From positions 1-64,000 of the forward strand of contig UBMU01000008.1 of the NCBI GenBank assembly GCA_900466605.1: a stretch of 64,000 bases of DNA, read 5' to 3'. Positions 55,012 through 62,226 of the stretch are shown one piece after another (the first letter of the stretch is position 1; every line of letters starts with the position of its first letter). A program made the position numbers and the translations under genes. The notes beneath the pieces were generated by a model. It had not been told where the DNA came from, did not search any database, and saw nothing but the letters and a program-made list of their open reading frames with translations. Source of the stretch: Hyphomicrobiales bacterium. Its GTDB lineage: Bacteria; Pseudomonadota; Alphaproteobacteria; Rhizobiales; Rhizobiaceae.

Positions 55012-55328
55012 GAGACAATAGATAGCCCATCGTTTCGATCAGGAATAGAGAGAATACCGCAACGCAGCAATGCGATCTACGCATACCTCCGCTATCTTCG
55101 CAGCCTCTTTTTGCGGCATTTTTGATCAACCAGTTGATTTCTTGGGCGAAACATGTGGTCGAACGGCTATTCGAGGAAAGCGGCAGCGCGATCAAGTCAC
55201 GAAACACTTTCATGGAGGGACCCTTGTCTGCCAGTCGCGCGGCAACAGCTCCTGCCAGTTCTCATCCACATTGAAGGCGTGATGACGGGAATGGCGGGAA
55301 CCTGTCCCGCCATTCTCTTCGCTACCCG

Positions 55329-55697
55329 TCAATATCCATTGTCGCAGGGCATGCTGCCATCGCCATTAGTGCCGCCAAAGGTGCTTTGGCAGTAGGTCTG
55401 CCGCGGCATCGGTCGCACCGGCTGATTGCGGATCGAGCCTGTCGTACTGCCCTCGACACCAAAGGCCGCCAACGGATACCAATAGCCATCCGGACCGCGT
55501 CGCGTGCCAGCGCGCTCCGTGCGCAAGCCACGGTAACCGTTCCAATAGCCTGCTCGCTGGTTGTTCTGGGCTATTTCGACGTTGGAAGCGCCCAGGAGAG
55601 CAGCCTCCTGTAAAGGCAACGCCTGAACAGGAGTCATTGCTGACAGCAAGAGGAGTACCCCGGCTGACAGGGCGGAAGCGAACTTGGATGTTTTCAT
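55329..55697 (-). CDS. Small secreted protein of unknown function
   Basis: 122 aa with a Sec signal peptide ending near VQA (residue 26). The mature part has a Tyr/Trp/Arg-rich centre (RAGYWNGYRGLRTERAG and RRGPDGYWYPLAAFG) and two C-terminal Cys (TYCQST, SMPCDNGY) that may pair. Not assigned to a known family. The ribosome site AGAAGGAGG is followed directly by a sequence that forms a hairpin ending at the AUG, so its translation may be controlled. Probably periplasmic. Confidence 0.72.
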   Translation of the reverse strand: MKTSKFASALSAGVLLLLSAMTPVQALPLQEAALLGASNVEIAQNNQRAGYWNGYRGLRTERAGTRRGPDGYWYPLAAFGVEGSTTGSIRNQPVRPMPRQTYCQSTFGGTNGDGSMPCDNGY

Positions 55698-55722
55698 GAT
55701 AAATCCTCCTTCTGGATTTATC
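55698..55722 (-). promoter_or_regulatory. Start-codon hairpin (possible translational switch)
   Basis: In the mRNA GATAAATCC (55722-55714 region), loop AGAAGGA, then GGATTTATC, which ends at the base before AUG. Nine perfect, mostly A-U pairs enclose most of the Shine-Dalgarno in the loop and pair its last GG. A weak stem against the start codon suggests heat- or factor-sensitive initiation (inference). Confidence 0.5.
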
Positions 55723-55841
55723 CGAGAAAAATGCGTTCTTTCGTAGAAAAGTTCCGCAGTTGCACGCCGCCTCCTGAGGTCGTGATCAGCGGCGACTGTG
55801 CGTGATGGAGCGAGCCGGTAGTCCAGGCTCCAGAGCCGACC

Positions 55842-56165
55842 TTATCTGTTGTCGATCCGATAACCCTGGCTCGACAGGCACGCGACATATTGCCGGTATC
55901 CGGCAGCCGCCGCGTTCGCTTCTTCTCGGGCCGGATCGATCGGATAGCCAGCCATCCCGACACGCAGCTCGTACTGCTTCCTGGCTTCGCGATACATGAA
56001 ATTGCGGTCGATGGAGCAGATGTGGTGCGCGATGGCCGGTGGATTGAGCGGCGGATCGAAAGGCGGGGCAACGGGCACAAGCATCGGCGCGGCGGCATCG
56101 ACGCAGCCGGCAAGCGCTGCAGCCAACGCACACAACGAAAACGCTCGCACCATACTCCTCGACAT
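55842..56165 (-). CDS. Small lipoprotein of unknown function
   Basis: 107 aa from ATG 56165 behind GGAGGAATT. A lipoprotein signal ends in the lipobox LAGC (Cys near residue 20). The mature protein has a Pro-rich stretch (PMLVPVAPPFDPPLNPP) and two further Cys (HHICSID, YVACLSSQG). The residue after the lipid Cys is Val, not Asp, so outer-membrane sorting is likely. Not assigned to a family. It lies about 145 bases upstream of the secreted-protein gene on the same strand. Confidence 0.78.
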   Translation of the reverse strand: MSRSMVRAFSLCALAAALAGCVDAAAPMLVPVAPPFDPPLNPPAIAHHICSIDRNFMYREARKQYELRVGMAGYPIDPAREEANAAAAGYRQYVACLSSQGYRIDNR

Positions 56166-56541
56166 AATTCCTCCGGCCACGAGCCATGAATCGCTGCATG
56201 CGCAGCGCTGACGCACCATGGCGTCGCAACGTTGCGCCAAGCTAGCCAGTCGCACTCGTGCGGAACCTCAACATCCGCCCGGTCAACCGAAGCGGTTGCA
56301 CCAATCTCCCTTGCCCATTGCCGCCAGCGTCGAGCCGGGGCAGCGCTCACTCGCTGCCAGTGCTACACCTCAAGGAATGGGCACGCCATCCTGGTTCAGG
56401 CTTGGGGAGACGCTGCTGTGGTAGCGCGACACGCAATCATTTCCGTTTGCCGTCCAAGGCTCTTCCGCCTTTCTGCCGACTAGCATGAAACCACTCGCCT
56501 AGCTTGTGCGTATCTCCTTCGGGTTGAAGACAGGAGGTCCT
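56166..56541. other. Intergenic region without visible gene
   Basis: 376 bases between the divergent lipoprotein and small membrane protein genes. Several short overlapping frames on the plus strand have no ribosome site. The GGAAC at 56272 is not followed by a correct -10, so no EcfG promoter. I see nothing further. Confidence 0.5.
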
Positions 56542-56721
56542 ATGAAAAGGGTATTTCAGCTTGCCGGCATCATCGGCATAGTCGTCGGACTAACCTTGGC
56601 CAGCTTGGGAAGCGGCATCGTCGGCGACCCGAGCATCAGGACGGTTCACGCTTATTGGGTCTACGCGGGCGCAGCGATCGTGCTGCTGGGCGCGGCGCTA
56701 ACTTTTGCACGCGGTCGATAG
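56542..56721 (+). CDS. Small two-helix membrane protein
   Basis: 59 aa from ATG 56542, with an ideal CAGGAGGTCCT upstream; a longer frame from 56506 lacks one. Two hydrophobic helices (VFQLAGIIGIVVGLTLASLG and YWVYAGAAIVLLGAALTF) with a short polar loop between. Similar in plan to DUF3185-type small inner-membrane proteins. Function unknown. Confidence 0.72.
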   Translation: MKRVFQLAGIIGIVVGLTLASLGSGIVGDPSIRTVHAYWVYAGAAIVLLGAALTFARGR

Positions 56722-56885
56722 AACTCGCGGCTCGTGTTCTGTTGGGAGGCGATTCGCCGACAGCCGTGTCCCGTTTGGCGGCGACTTTTATGAACGAGCC
56801 TCTCAGGCAAGGTTCACCTCGAGAGAAATACCTTTGAAACAAACGCCGAACCAAAGGCGTTACCCCGGTCTCAAAGGAGTGAAAG

Positions 56886-57149
56886 ATGAAAAAACTCATT
56901 GCCGTAGCAGCCATTGCCCTCACATCGCTTGCAGCGACAGCTGCGCCGTCCTTCGCCGACAGCGTGCGGGTCATAATCGGAACACCTGGATATCACGATG
57001 ACTACCGGCCGAGCTATCGCCACGGCCCACCGCCGCGCTATTGGCGTGATCGCCAGTATTCTTCCTACCAGCGTTGCTGGAAAGAGCCGTATCAGGTGCG
57101 AAGCCACCACCACGAGATAACCAAATACAAGACTGTTTGCCGCCGCTAG
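56886..57149 (+). CDS. Small secreted protein of unknown function, two-Cys type
   Basis: 87 aa with a Sec signal peptide cleaved after SFA (about residue 24). The mature part is Tyr/Arg/His/Pro-rich (YHDDYRPSYRHGPPPRYWRDRQY) and has Cys in QRCWKEP and YKTVCRR. The end pattern RC-W...HEITK...VCRR parallels the protein at 12364 (RC-Y...EITK...VRRCR). GGAGTGAAAG lies just before the ATG. No EcfG promoter of exact consensus was found upstream. A terminator follows. Confidence 0.72.
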   Translation: MKKLIAVAAIALTSLAATAAPSFADSVRVIIGTPGYHDDYRPSYRHGPPPRYWRDRQYSSYQRCWKEPYQVRSHHHEITKYKTVCRR

Positions 57150-57202
57150 CATGCGGGTGACGGAACCGCGTAGGCAAAAAGCCTATCTGTGATTCGTCTT
57201 AG

Positions 57203-57231
57203 AAAGCCCTGTCGAACCGGCAGGGCTTTTG
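57203..57231 (+). terminator. Rho-independent terminator
   Basis: AAAGCCCTG and CAGGGCTTT (57203-57229) with a 9-base loop, then TGT. Ends the small secreted gene at 56886. Confidence 0.75.
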
Positions 57232-57344
57232 TATTCTCTGGAAGGCGTGGACGTTCTCACGAACTTGACAGCGCAAGACATTGACAAAGGCATGCGGCGC
57301 GCCGTCGCCGCGAACAATCATTATGCCGTGTCTTAAAAAAAGAA

Positions 57345-57421
57345 TGGCGCACCCGAAGAGATTCGAACTCCTGACCCCCAGATTCGTAGTCTGGTGCTCT
57401 ATCCAGCTGAGCTACGGGTGC
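57345..57421 (-). tRNA. tRNA-Arg (anticodon ACG)
   Basis: 77 bases with encoded CCA. Acceptor stem GCACCCG / CGGGTGC, D arm GCTCAGCTGGATAGAGC, anticodon stem-loop CCAGA-CTACGAA-TCTGG giving anticodon ACG, variable loop GGGTC-like, and T arm with TTCGAAT. It reads CGN arginine codons after A34-to-inosine editing. Intact cloverleaf. Confidence 0.97.
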
Positions 57422-57544
57422 GTTCCGGAAGCGGCTGAACCGCTTGCGTGGGCGGTTCTCTAAAGCGTCCTTTGAGGGATTGCAATAGGCTTTCTGAAAA
57501 AATCGCGACTTTAGTGGTGCAGATCCGAAATGCGCGGAAATGCT

Positions 57545-59098
57545 TTACTTTTCATGCAGCGCACGGCTGCGGTAATCATCCAGCGATACCGGGCGATCTG
57601 GAATCTCGATGCGGAACTGCGTGCCGACCGATGGCTTTTCCACAAGCGCGATCGTGCCGCCATGGGCCAACACAAGCTCGCGGGCTATCACCAACCCGAG
57701 CCCGGTGCCACCGGAACGAGCCGAGCCGCGGAAGGCCGCGAAAAGGTTCTGCCTGGCTTTTTGCGGCATGCCGGGTCCGGTGTCATCGACGGTTATGCTG
57801 ACGACGCTGCCGACACGCTGGGCGGAAACCGTGATTCGCTTGCCGCCATCCATCCCTCGCCCCGCGCCGGACGTGCTCAGCGCCTGTACGGCGTTGCGGC
57901 AGAGGTTGTGGATTACCCGGAACAGTTGCTCGCTGTCGGCATCTACTTCAAGCTCTGGCGCCATCTGATCGATGAATTCGATGCCGCTCTGAACATCAAT
58001 CGCCAACATATCCTTGACGTCCTGCGTCAGATCGAAAAGGCGGACGCGGCGCCTGCGAGGGGCCGCTTCGCTTGCCTGACCATAAGATAGTACCTCGGTC
58101 GTATAGCCGACGGCCCGGTCGATGGTACGCAGTAGCTTTGGCGCAAATGCCTTCACCATGGGATCGTCGACATCCACGAGACGGTCCGACATAAGTTGCG
58201 CGGAAGCCAGGATGTTGCGCATGTCATGATTGATCTTTGAGACGGCGAGACCGAGTGCAGCGAGGTTCTTCTGCTGCTTAAGCGTCTTTTGCAGCTCCAT
58301 CTGCATCGAGGTCAGGTGGCGGCCGGCAACCGCGAGTTCATCACGCCCGCCATCGCCGACAAAAACGTTCTGCGGATTTTCCGGATCGGCGGAGAACTGT
58401 TGCATGCTGCCGGTCAACCTGCGAATCGGCCGGATCAGGATGCGATTGATCGCAAAAAAGACCAGAGTCGCCGTGAACATCGAAATCAGAATGGACAGCA
58501 GAAAGACGTTGCGAGAATAAACAAGCATCGCATTGCGAAGGTGTTTGTCCTTCATCACCACTTCGACGCCGGTATTGGTGTCCTGCACCGGGCCATAAAT
58601 ACGGATCAAGCGGTCGCCGCCGAAGATCAGCGTGTCCAGGGCATCAGCGATCGCCGTCATAGCCGGCACGTCGGTCAGGTCGTACTGTTCATCAACGGAA
58701 GTCGGCATGTCGGTGGTGGCAAGCAAGCGTGATGTACCGTCCTTGCGCAGCACGATCGCCTTGGTGCCGGTCGCCTCCAACGTCTCTTTCTGCAAGGCGC
58801 GCGGCAGCTCTACGGGCTGCAGGCCATCGATAACGATCGCAGCCGCGGCGGCGGCATTCAACCTTTCATCCAGCCATCGCAGGCGCATACTGGCCACTGA
58901 CGGAAAGAATATCAGCACTTCGGCGAGCATGATGCAGACAACTGTCAGCCACAGCAGCTTGCCGGAAAGTCCACCGAATTTCCCGGACGGACGGTATTCC
59001 GCCTTGCTGGCGTCGGGCCCGGGAGGACCGCCGTTAAGAAGGTTATCGCCTTGATCGTGGGCTTGCATCGTATTTCGTCCACTTTGCGCCAAGCGCAC
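57545..59098 (-). CDS. Orphan sensor histidine kinase with HAMP domain
   Basis: 517 aa from GTG 59098 (AAGG eight bases before); ATG 59068 is possible. Membrane helices at about 47-68 and 200-222 enclose a periplasmic sensor region of about 130 residues. A HAMP domain follows (INRILIRPIRRLTGSMQQF), then the H box SKINHDMRNILASAQLMSDR, N box LFRVIHNLCRNAVQAL and G boxes DTGPGM and GGTGLGLVIAREL. No response regulator gene is next to it. The signal and partner are unknown. It lies between tRNA-Arg and the chemoreceptor gene. Confidence 0.9.
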   Translation of the reverse strand: MRLAQSGRNTMQAHDQGDNLLNGGPPGPDASKAEYRPSGKFGGLSGKLLWLTVVCIMLAEVLIFFPSVASMRLRWLDERLNAAAAAAIVIDGLQPVELPRALQKETLEATGTKAIVLRKDGTSRLLATTDMPTSVDEQYDLTDVPAMTAIADALDTLIFGGDRLIRIYGPVQDTNTGVEVVMKDKHLRNAMLVYSRNVFLLSILISMFTATLVFFAINRILIRPIRRLTGSMQQFSADPENPQNVFVGDGGRDELAVAGRHLTSMQMELQKTLKQQKNLAALGLAVSKINHDMRNILASAQLMSDRLVDVDDPMVKAFAPKLLRTIDRAVGYTTEVLSYGQASEAAPRRRRVRLFDLTQDVKDMLAIDVQSGIEFIDQMAPELEVDADSEQLFRVIHNLCRNAVQALSTSGAGRGMDGGKRITVSAQRVGSVVSITVDDTGPGMPQKARQNLFAAFRGSARSGGTGLGLVIARELVLAHGGTIALVEKPSVGTQFRIEIPDRPVSLDDYRSRALHEK

Positions 59099-59222
59099 TT
59101 TGCGCCTTCTATATTAGACCATGACGGCCTGCTTTCAAATCTTTGAGAGCAAAACCAAATGCGGCAAAAGGAAACGCCGCCCGGAGGCGGCGTTTCCCAT
59201 CTGTCGAAAGAGGCGAAGGCGG

Positions 59223-61223
59223 TCAGAACTCCTCCCAGCTCTGCTCGGCAACGGCGGCATTGCCGCTGAATGCCCGGGCGACAGTGCCCATAGCGCGGCG
59301 CGCCGGAGAGGCGACCGGTCGGTGCTCCTGATGGCGGGTGACGGCAACGGGGGCAGCGGTCGGAGCGTTGGAGACCTTGAAACGCGAGATCAGACGAACA
59401 AGGCCGTCGGCCTCGCCCGAAAGCTTGTGCGTGGCAGCCGAGGTTTCCTCGACCATGGCGGCGTTCTGCTGCGTTACCTGATCCATCTGGTTGACGGCTG
59501 TGTTGACCTCCTTGAGGCCGGTCGACTGCTCCTTCGCGGCGGTCGCGATCGAGTGAATATGGTCGTTGATCGCGTTGACACGACGTTCGATCTGGGACAG
59601 CGCCTCTCCAGTCGCCTGGACCAGCTTTACGCCGACCTGCACTTCGTCGCCGGACTTGGTGATCAGGCCCTTGATGTCCTTCGCGGCCGTTGCCGAGCGC
59701 TGTGCCAGTTCGCGGACTTCCTGGGCAACGACGGCAAAACCCTTGCCTGCCTCACCGGCACGCGCCGCCTCGACACCGGCGTTGAGGGCCAGCAGGTTCG
59801 TCTGGAAGGCGATCTCGTCGATGACGTTAATGATCTGGCTGATTTCGCGCGAGGCCTGTTCGATGCGGCCCATAGCGTCGACGGCGTTGCGGACAACCAC
59901 GCCCGACTTGCCGGCGTCGTCCTTGGCCTCGGAAACCATGACGCTGGCCTCCTGAGCACGCTCGGTCGAATTGTTGACGACCGCAGTGATCTCATCGAGA
60001 GCGGCCGAGGTCTCTTCGAGTGCTGCCGCCTGCTGCTCGGTACGCTTGGAGAGGTCGTCGCTGGCCGAGCGCAACTCGTTGGTGTTGCCATGGAAACCTT
60101 CGGCGGTCTCACGCACCTCGCGCATCGTCGTCTGAAGCGTCGCGAACGTGCTGTTGACGTTCTGCTGTAGTTCGGCGAAGGCACCCTGGAAGTTGCCGCG
60201 CATCGTCTGTGTCAGGTCGCCTTCCGCCAGGCTTGCAATCACGCGGCGCGTTTCACCGACGCCGGTGTCGACGCTGGAGAGCAGATTGTTGATGTTGCTG
60301 GCGAACTGGTTGAGGCTTTCGTCGCCGTAGTCCTTTTCGATGCGACGGCTGAAATCGCCTGCCGCTGCCGATGCAACGACAACCGACATGCTGGACTGCA
60401 GATCGTCGCTCTTGGCACGCATGGCCGCTTCCTGCGCATTCATGCGGCGAACGGCGAGACCATTTTCCTTGAAGATGGCAACCGCAGCAGCCATTTCGCC
60501 GATTTCATCCTGGCGACCGGAGAACGGCACGTCAGCCTCGAAATTGCCGTCGGCAACTTCCTTGATGGCTTGCGTAACCTTCTTGATCGGGCGGCTGAGC
60601 TGAACAGTACCGATATAGAAGCCCATGCCAATGCCGGCCATGATGCCAACACCTGTGATCGCAATCACGAGCCACAGAATAGACGTGCGCGAGCTGTCGA
60701 CCTGTGCATTGACGGACTCCAGCGTCGCCTTGTCGGTGGCGACGATCGCATCGATTTCGGCCTGGAAGGCCTTGCGATTGGCTCTGTTGGCATCATTGTT
60801 GCCCTGCTCGTTTGCAGCCTGCGGGCTGACTTCCGTGCCGAGGCGCGCGGTTTCGGCGCGGAACGTTCGGAATTCCTTGGCGCGCTCAACCAGCTTGGCA
60901 AAAGCGTCCTTCTGGCTTGCGGGGATGAGCGGCGTCCAGGAAGCAATGACATTGTCAATCTGATCGAGGTTAGCCAGCAGTCCTTTGGCAAAAGCTCCTG
61001 CCTCCTTCGTCGAGGGTGCACCGTAGATTCCACGGGCTTCCATGACCGTCGCCGTCACGAAACGGTTAAGGCGCTCGCCAGCGTAGGCGCGATCAGAGGC
61101 ATCTTCGTATGCCGACAGATTCGCATCGTATTGATGTACGGCCCAAAGTGCCGTTGCCCCGATCAGCAGTGCAACGCCGCACATGGCGGAGACGAGCAGA
61201 TTGATCTTACCTCGAATTTTCAA
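59223..61223 (-). CDS. Methyl-accepting chemotaxis protein with CheR-tether end
   Basis: 666 aa from TTG 61223 (GGGGGG a few bases upstream); a TTG at 61250 is the alternative. A membrane helix at about 5-30, a periplasmic helical sensor of about 150 residues, a second helix near 185-210, and two HAMP segments (RPIKKVTQAIKEVADGNFEADVP and the VIASLAEGDLTQTM region). The signalling hairpin tip is IINVIDEIAFQTNLLALNAGVEAARAGEAGKGFAVVAQEVR. The protein ends in EQSWEEF, which fits the W-x-x-F tether that recruits CheR/CheB. Confidence 0.92.
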   Translation of the reverse strand: MKIRGKINLLVSAMCGVALLIGATALWAVHQYDANLSAYEDASDRAYAGERLNRFVTATVMEARGIYGAPSTKEAGAFAKGLLANLDQIDNVIASWTPLIPASQKDAFAKLVERAKEFRTFRAETARLGTEVSPQAANEQGNNDANRANRKAFQAEIDAIVATDKATLESVNAQVDSSRTSILWLVIAITGVGIMAGIGMGFYIGTVQLSRPIKKVTQAIKEVADGNFEADVPFSGRQDEIGEMAAAVAIFKENGLAVRRMNAQEAAMRAKSDDLQSSMSVVVASAAAGDFSRRIEKDYGDESLNQFASNINNLLSSVDTGVGETRRVIASLAEGDLTQTMRGNFQGAFAELQQNVNSTFATLQTTMREVRETAEGFHGNTNELRSASDDLSKRTEQQAAALEETSAALDEITAVVNNSTERAQEASVMVSEAKDDAGKSGVVVRNAVDAMGRIEQASREISQIINVIDEIAFQTNLLALNAGVEAARAGEAGKGFAVVAQEVRELAQRSATAAKDIKGLITKSGDEVQVGVKLVQATGEALSQIERRVNAINDHIHSIATAAKEQSTGLKEVNTAVNQMDQVTQQNAAMVEETSAATHKLSGEADGLVRLISRFKVSNAPTAAPVAVTRHQEHRPVASPARRAMGTVARAFSGNAAVAEQSWEEF

Positions 61224-61668
61224 AGGAAGCCCCCCAAAGACTAATGACAAGCCGGGAAAGCTTTCCGGCCGATAGCTAAATTTGGCCCAAATAAATTAAC
61301 GTTCGATTTCGGATGCTTGGCCGCCTCACTACAAAAAATTACCTGTACTTAGTCGTCGCGGTTTCTTTTTTTGCTCCAGAAACGATAGGCCGCCTTAATA
61401 GTGCGCGCTTCGGTTGCGATCGAGGAAAAATATTACGCACACGCGGCGTTAACGCGCTGTCACAAACATTAATGAGCTTCGCTAAATCTTGTAATGAAGA
61501 GCGAAAATCCAGAAATATGGGGCGATAATTGACTTTGCCGGCCTTCATCCGTATAAGCCGCCGCACGTCCGGTCATATAAGGCTCTCGTTAGCCTCGCCC
61601 GTTCGAAAAACAACGCTCCTTGCACTATGCAAATTCAAGAAGGGCCGCACTCCGCGGTGTTTAAATAA
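61224..61668. other. Region between chemoreceptor and rpmH
   Basis: 445 bases holding the divergent promoters of the chemoreceptor gene and the rpmH operon. A 13-base dyad ATTTGG-C-CCAAAT lies at 61280-61292. Short frames here have no ribosome site. I see no other gene. Confidence 0.5.
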
Positions 61669-61803
61669 ATGAAGCGTACCTACCAACCATCCAAGCTTGT
61701 TCGCAAGCGCCGCCACGGTTTCCGTGCACGTATGGCCACCAAGGGCGGCCGTAAGGTTATCGTTGCTCGCCGCGCACGCGGCCGCAAGCGTCTTTCGGCC
61801 TAA
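61669..61803 (+). CDS. rpmH: Ribosomal protein bL34
   Basis: 44 aa, very basic. [18 protein letters not shown] followed by [13 protein letters not shown] and RGRKRLSA is the bL34 sequence pattern. It is part of the large ribosomal subunit. Start ATG 61669. The rpmH-rnpA-yidC order that follows is the conserved bacterial arrangement. Confidence 0.97.
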   Translation: MKRTYQPSKLVRKRRHGFRARMATKGGRKVIVARRARGRKRLSA

Positions 61804-61824
61804 GGCCGAATTGCCCGATAAGAG

Positions 61825-62226
61825 ATGGCGGGCGAATTGACGACCAATAATAAGAAAATGACTGCCGGGCGGCTGAAAAGCCGCCCGCAGTTTCTTGCTG
61901 TCCGCCAAGGCGAAAAACGCAAGGGCGGTTTCTTCCTGCTTGAAGTGCTCGACCGGAAGGAACCGGAGACCGACGCGCGCGTCGGCTTCACCGTCACCAA
62001 AAAACACGGCAACGCGGTCGAACGAAACCGCATGCGGCGGCGCCTGAAAGAGGCGGTGCGACTTCATGCAGGGTTTGCAATGCAGCCCGGACACGACTAT
62101 GTGGTTGTCGCGCGAAGGGACGTGCTGAAAGCATCCTTCAAAGAATTAGCCGCAGAGCTCAAAACTCGCGTCGAGACCAAGCCGAAACACAAGCGGTCCG
62201 GAGACGGCCGCCCCAGGAACGTATGA
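61825..62226 (+). CDS. rnpA: Ribonuclease P protein component
   Basis: 133 aa. The basic RNA-binding family core is visible in [28 protein letters not shown] (the RNR signature) and [11 protein letters not shown]. It assists the RNase P RNA in maturing tRNA 5' ends. Twenty-one bases separate it from rpmH; its stop overlaps the yidC start (ATGA). The start may be ATG 61825 or the internal Met12. The C-terminal tail is rich in Lys and Arg. Confidence 0.95.
   Translation: MAGELTTNNKKMTAGRLKSRPQFLAVRQGEKRKGGFFLLEVLDRKEPETDARVGFTVTKKHGNAVERNRMRRRLKEAVRLHAGFAMQPGHDYVVVARRDVLKASFKELAAELKTRVETKPKHKRSGDGRPRNV

Larger units (their letters stand above)
54571..55328. other. Long RNA-rich intergenic region
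   Basis: 758 bases without a convincing protein gene. It holds a palindrome at 54733-54746, the three-hairpin CCUCCUCCC sRNA at 54891-55011, and an 11-bp GC-rich hairpin at 55289-55315 (GAATGGCGGGA / TCCCGCCATTC) that probably ends the small-gene transcript at 55329. Short frames here lack good ribosome sites. Confidence 0.7.

Noticed and set aside
54968..55213. Minus-strand frame of 81 codons upstream of the three-hairpin RNA
   Set aside because: Weak ribosome site, no family, and its C-terminal end translates one of the structured CCTCCTCCC hairpins; the RNA reading explains the sequence better.
55749..55753. Possible EcfG promoter upstream of the secreted-protein gene at 55697
   Set aside because: GGAAC is present on the minus strand but the -10 at 15-17 bases is not CGTT.
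57281..57463. Plus-strand 60-codon frame
   Set aside because: It lies across the minus-strand tRNA-Arg gene and has no ribosome site.
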